Shown: one piece after another, positions 52,691 to 54,983 of the stretch
Position numbering within the stretch: the first letter of the stretch is position 1
How the letters are laid out: each line of letters opens with the position of its first letter
From: an uncultured Erysipelotrichaceae bacterium
Lineage (GTDB): Bacteria; Bacillota_I; Bacilli_A; Erysipelotrichales; Erysipelotrichaceae
Reading direction: 5' to 3'
Length of the DNA: 54,983 nucleotides
Assembly (NCBI GenBank): GCA_947385085.1
Contig: CANDJN010000012.1
Span: forward strand, 1-54,983
The notes under the pieces: model-generated
Database searches by the model: none
What the model was told of the DNA's origin: nothing
The model's input: the letters and a program-made list of their open reading frames with translations, nothing else
Translations under genes and position numbers: made by a program

Positions 52691-54232
52691 ATGACGGATA
52701 AAATCATCGTATTGGATTTCGGCAGTCAATATAATCAGCTGATTGCCCGGCGAATCCGTGAATTTCATGTTTATTCAGAGCTTCATCCGCACACGATGAC
52801 GCTGGCAGAAATTCAAGCATTATCAGATGTAAAGGGGATTATTTTTTCCGGGGGACCCAATAGTGTTTATGGCGCGGATGCGTTTCATTGTGATCCGGCA
52901 ATTTTCACCTCCGGGATTCCGATTTTAGGAATTTGTTATGGCATGCAGATGACGCATTATATGAATGGGGGAAGTGTGAAGGCATGTGAGGCAAAGGAAT
53001 ATGGCCGTACTGAAATTACTGTGGATGAAAATTCACCATTGTTTAAAGGCTTGCCGCTTAAGCAGACAGTATGGATGAGCCATGGAGACCAGGTAGTGGA
53101 ATTGGCATCGGGATTTCATAAGATTGCGTCAAGTAGTACTTGTGAATTTGCGGCCTCCGCAAATGAAACGTCACAAATTTATACCTTACAATTCCATCCG
53201 GAAGTGCGCCATTCCGAGTACGGAAATGAGATCTTGCGTAATTTCGTGTTTGAGATATGCCACGCGAAGGCAAATTGGTCGATGCATCATTTTATTGACA
53301 TGGAAATTGCAAAAATCCGCGAAACGGTAGGAACGGATAAGGTGTTATTGGCTCTATCCGGCGGTGTGGATTCTTCCGTTGTGGCGGCACTGCTTCATCA
53401 GGCAATCGGAGATCAGCTGATTTGTATGTTTATCGATCATGGCTTGCTTCGGAAAGGGGAAGGGGACAGCGTCATGAAAACGTTTGGACGTGAGATGAAT
53501 ATCAACTTGGTTAAGATTGATGCGAAGGAACGATTCTTAAGCAAGCTAAACGGTATCAGTGATCCAGAGCAGAAGCGCAAAATTATCGGCAATGAGTTTG
53601 TTTATACCTTTGATGAAGAAGTAAAAAAGCTGGTGGAGGGAGAAGATATCAAGTGGCTGGCACAGGGAACACTGTATACGGATGTGATCGAATCGGGAAC
53701 GAAGACGGCTCAAACGATCAAGTCGCATCATAATGTTGGCGGACTGCCTAAGGATATGCAGTTTCAGCTGATTGAACCGCTGAATACTTTGTTTAAAGAT
53801 GAGGTGCGTGCTTTGGGTAGTGAATTGGGCTTGCCGGATGAGATGGTATGGAGGCAGCCATTCCCGGGACCAGGCTTGGGAATCCGTATTTTAGGTGAGA
53901 TCACTGAGGAAAAGCTGGAAATGGTTCGGGAGTCCGATGCCATATTGCGTGAGGAAATTGCGAAGGCAGGACTGCAGCGTGAGATCTGGCAATATTTTAC
54001 CGCTTTAACCAATATGCGCTCTGTTGGCGTCATGGGGGATCAGCGCACATATGATTATGCGGTGGCAATACGGGCAGTGACGTCAATTGATGGCATGACA
54101 GCGGATTGGGCGAAAATACCGTATGATGTGTTGAGCATAGTGTCAAATCGCATTGTGAATGAAGTAAAGCATGTGAACCGGGTGCTGTTGGATATAACGA
54201 GCAAGCCACCGGGAACGATTGAGTTCGAGTGA
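52691..54232 (+). CDS. guaA: GMP synthase (glutamine-hydrolysing)
   Basis: A 513-aa enzyme converting XMP to GMP. The class I amidotransferase domain has Cys in GICYGMQ near 80 and His-Glu in FHPEVRHS near 170. The PP-loop is LALSGGVDSSVVAALL near 222-237. The C-terminal dimerisation domain includes GVMGDQRTYDYAVAIR and ends KPPGTIEFE. The usual end is GTIEWE, so the last codons differ. The start at 52691 follows AAGGAGG. TATAAT at 52657-52662 is a likely -10. Confidence 0.96.
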   Translation: MTDKIIVLDFGSQYNQLIARRIREFHVYSELHPHTMTLAEIQALSDVKGIIFSGGPNSVYGADAFHCDPAIFTSGIPILGICYGMQMTHYMNGGSVKACEAKEYGRTEITVDENSPLFKGLPLKQTVWMSHGDQVVELASGFHKIASSSTCEFAASANETSQIYTLQFHPEVRHSEYGNEILRNFVFEICHAKANWSMHHFIDMEIAKIRETVGTDKVLLALSGGVDSSVVAALLHQAIGDQLICMFIDHGLLRKGEGDSVMKTFGREMNINLVKIDAKERFLSKLNGISDPEQKRKIIGNEFVYTFDEEVKKLVEGEDIKWLAQGTLYTDVIESGTKTAQTIKSHHNVGGLPKDMQFQLIEPLNTLFKDEVRALGSELGLPDEMVWRQPFPGPGLGIRILGEITEEKLEMVRESDAILREEIAKAGLQREIWQYFTALTNMRSVGVMGDQRTYDYAVAIRAVTSIDGMTADWAKIPYDVLSIVSNRIVNEVKHVNRVLLDITSKPPGTIEFE

Positions 54233-54351
54233 TGAAATAGACTTTTGAAACCTAGTGTTTATGCGGGTTGCAAGCAAATTTGTTTAAGTTTTGGAAACGA
54301 TTTGGCAACATTTATAACATCACGCACTGGATAATTACATCAATGGCATAG

Positions 54352-54403
54352 AAAAACCTTGCTGATTTTCAGATATGTAACTGAATATCAGCAAGGTCTT
54401 TTT
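54352..54403. terminator. Bidirectional terminator between guaA and the XRE gene
   Basis: ACCTTGCTGATTTTCAG (54356-54372) pairs with CTGAATATCAGCAAGGT (54381-54397) with one mismatch, with A's before and TTTTT after. Confidence 0.88.
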
Positions 54404-54407
54404 ATGC

Positions 54408-54968
54408 TCATTTCTGCTTTTTCTTTTTAGATGTTTTCTTTTCCTCTTTTTCTATCTTAGCTAATTCTTCCATGAGCATATCACTGACCGCCTGTGAGGG
54501 GATTTTCGCCCAATGCTGTGAGGTGTCCAGTTCCGGGTATTGATACCGCCACTGGTCGTATTCCTCTTTGGTAATCTCGCCCTGTTCCAACTTGGCGGCT
54601 TGCTCCTGCCATGCGTGGAACATATCGAACATGGACGTATAAGTGGAATAGTCGGACTTGTCAAGGCGCAGGCAGATTTCCCCGTCAATCTCCCCGATTT
54701 TCAGCCCGTACATATCTTCCAACGCAAAGAGTGTGTGCATAAGCCCGATATAGGTATCAATATCCGGCACGGTGAGGGCGTGGGTGCTTACATCAAAGAT
54801 ATTCGCCATTTCTTTTACAAGGTCGTGCTTTGGTGTCCTCGCTTCGGTTTCATACTGTGCCATGCGGACATCAGAGGTCTTTCCGAGAAAACCGAGGATT
54901 TCGCCTAACTGTTTCTGTGTCATGCCTTTTCGGTTGCGGAAAAAGCGGATACGTTTGCCGATTGCCAT
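54408..54968 (-). CDS. XRE-family regulator of conjugative-element type
   Basis: A 186-aa protein. Residues ~5-65 are a helix-turn-helix (IRFFRNRKGMTQKQLGEILGF, YETEARTPKHDLVKEMANIF). The middle is acidic and helical, and the end is a Lys-rich tail (KKTSKKKKQK). The codon use is visibly more GC-rich than the neighbouring chromosome. Such regulators are typical of Tn916/Tn1549-like conjugative elements. The start has GGAGG upstream on the minus strand at the window edge, so the gene is complete but its operon is not. Confidence 0.82.
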   Translation of the reverse strand: MAIGKRIRFFRNRKGMTQKQLGEILGFLGKTSDVRMAQYETEARTPKHDLVKEMANIFDVSTHALTVPDIDTYIGLMHTLFALEDMYGLKIGEIDGEICLRLDKSDYSTYTSMFDMFHAWQEQAAKLEQGEITKEEYDQWRYQYPELDTSQHWAKIPSQAVSDMLMEELAKIEKEEKKTSKKKKQK

Positions 54969-54983
54969 AGTAAAACCTCCGTT

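Noticed and set aside
1..54983. tRNA, rRNA or CRISPR features
   Set aside because: No cloverleaf-like sequence with CCA-adjacent arms, rRNA segment or regularly spaced repeat array was recognised.

Overview
The window looks like chromosome of a low-to-mid GC Gram-positive gut anaerobe. Strong Shine-Dalgarno sites, consensus sigma-A promoters, a lysine riboswitch, a PyrR-type attenuator, YtrA-type GntR regulation and a Firmicute-type (T7SSb-like) secretion locus all point to Bacillota. The gene style suggests Erysipelotrichia, but that is inference, because there is no rRNA gene to test it. I see no tRNA, rRNA or CRISPR array.

Layout. 1-11.6 kb: the tail of a surface protein, a dicarboxylate/amino-acid symporter behind a PyrR-like attenuator, a patatin lipase, a Clp-like AAA+ protein with a degenerate second ATPase domain, mgtE behind a leader peptide with two competing hairpins, a DUF1287 protein, an SDR oxidoreductase, deoD, a transglutaminase-like lipoprotein, and a peroxiredoxin-fold protein lacking the peroxidatic cysteine. 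11.8-14.5 kb: a lysine riboswitch controlling a complete amino-acid ABC importer. 14.5-16.4 kb: small regulators, small membrane proteins and a decayed gene. 16.6-18.8 kb: a YtrA-type GntR/ABC-2 operon with a visible operator.

19.5-32.2 kb is a compact, unusual type VII secretion locus. It runs FHA protein, PP2C phosphatase, Ser/Thr kinase with TM and TPR-like tail, one-TM linker protein, Ig-repeat lipoprotein, FHA-EssC ATPase, EsaB-like ubiquitin fold, two WXG100 proteins, a helical partner, a candidate secreted effector and a DUF4176 protein. Recognisable EsaA, EssA and EssB are absent. The kinase has the membrane layout of the EssB pseudokinase but keeps most catalytic residues, which suggests a phosphorylation-controlled secretion machine.

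32.3-39.0 kb: an ATP-grasp/esterase pair, a DUF4230 protein, a pgeF homologue, an RsmF-like rRNA methyltransferase and a DUF4272 protein. 39.2-50.8 kb is an accessory block with visibly different codon preference. A minus-strand pair (CyuA-like cysteine desulfidase and an M16C metalloprotease) diverges from an AraC regulator. The regulator is followed by an operon of lipoprotein, heterodimeric ABC exporter, trigger-factor-like protein, thioredoxin and a six-cysteine ferredoxin:thioredoxin-reductase-like protein. Its function is unknown to me; it may be a redox-coupled peptide or thiol export and turnover system.

50.9-54.98 kb: a purine permease and guaA. An XRE regulator of conjugative-element style lies just past the 3' end of guaA, a classical integration site, so the window probably ends at the edge of an integrated element.
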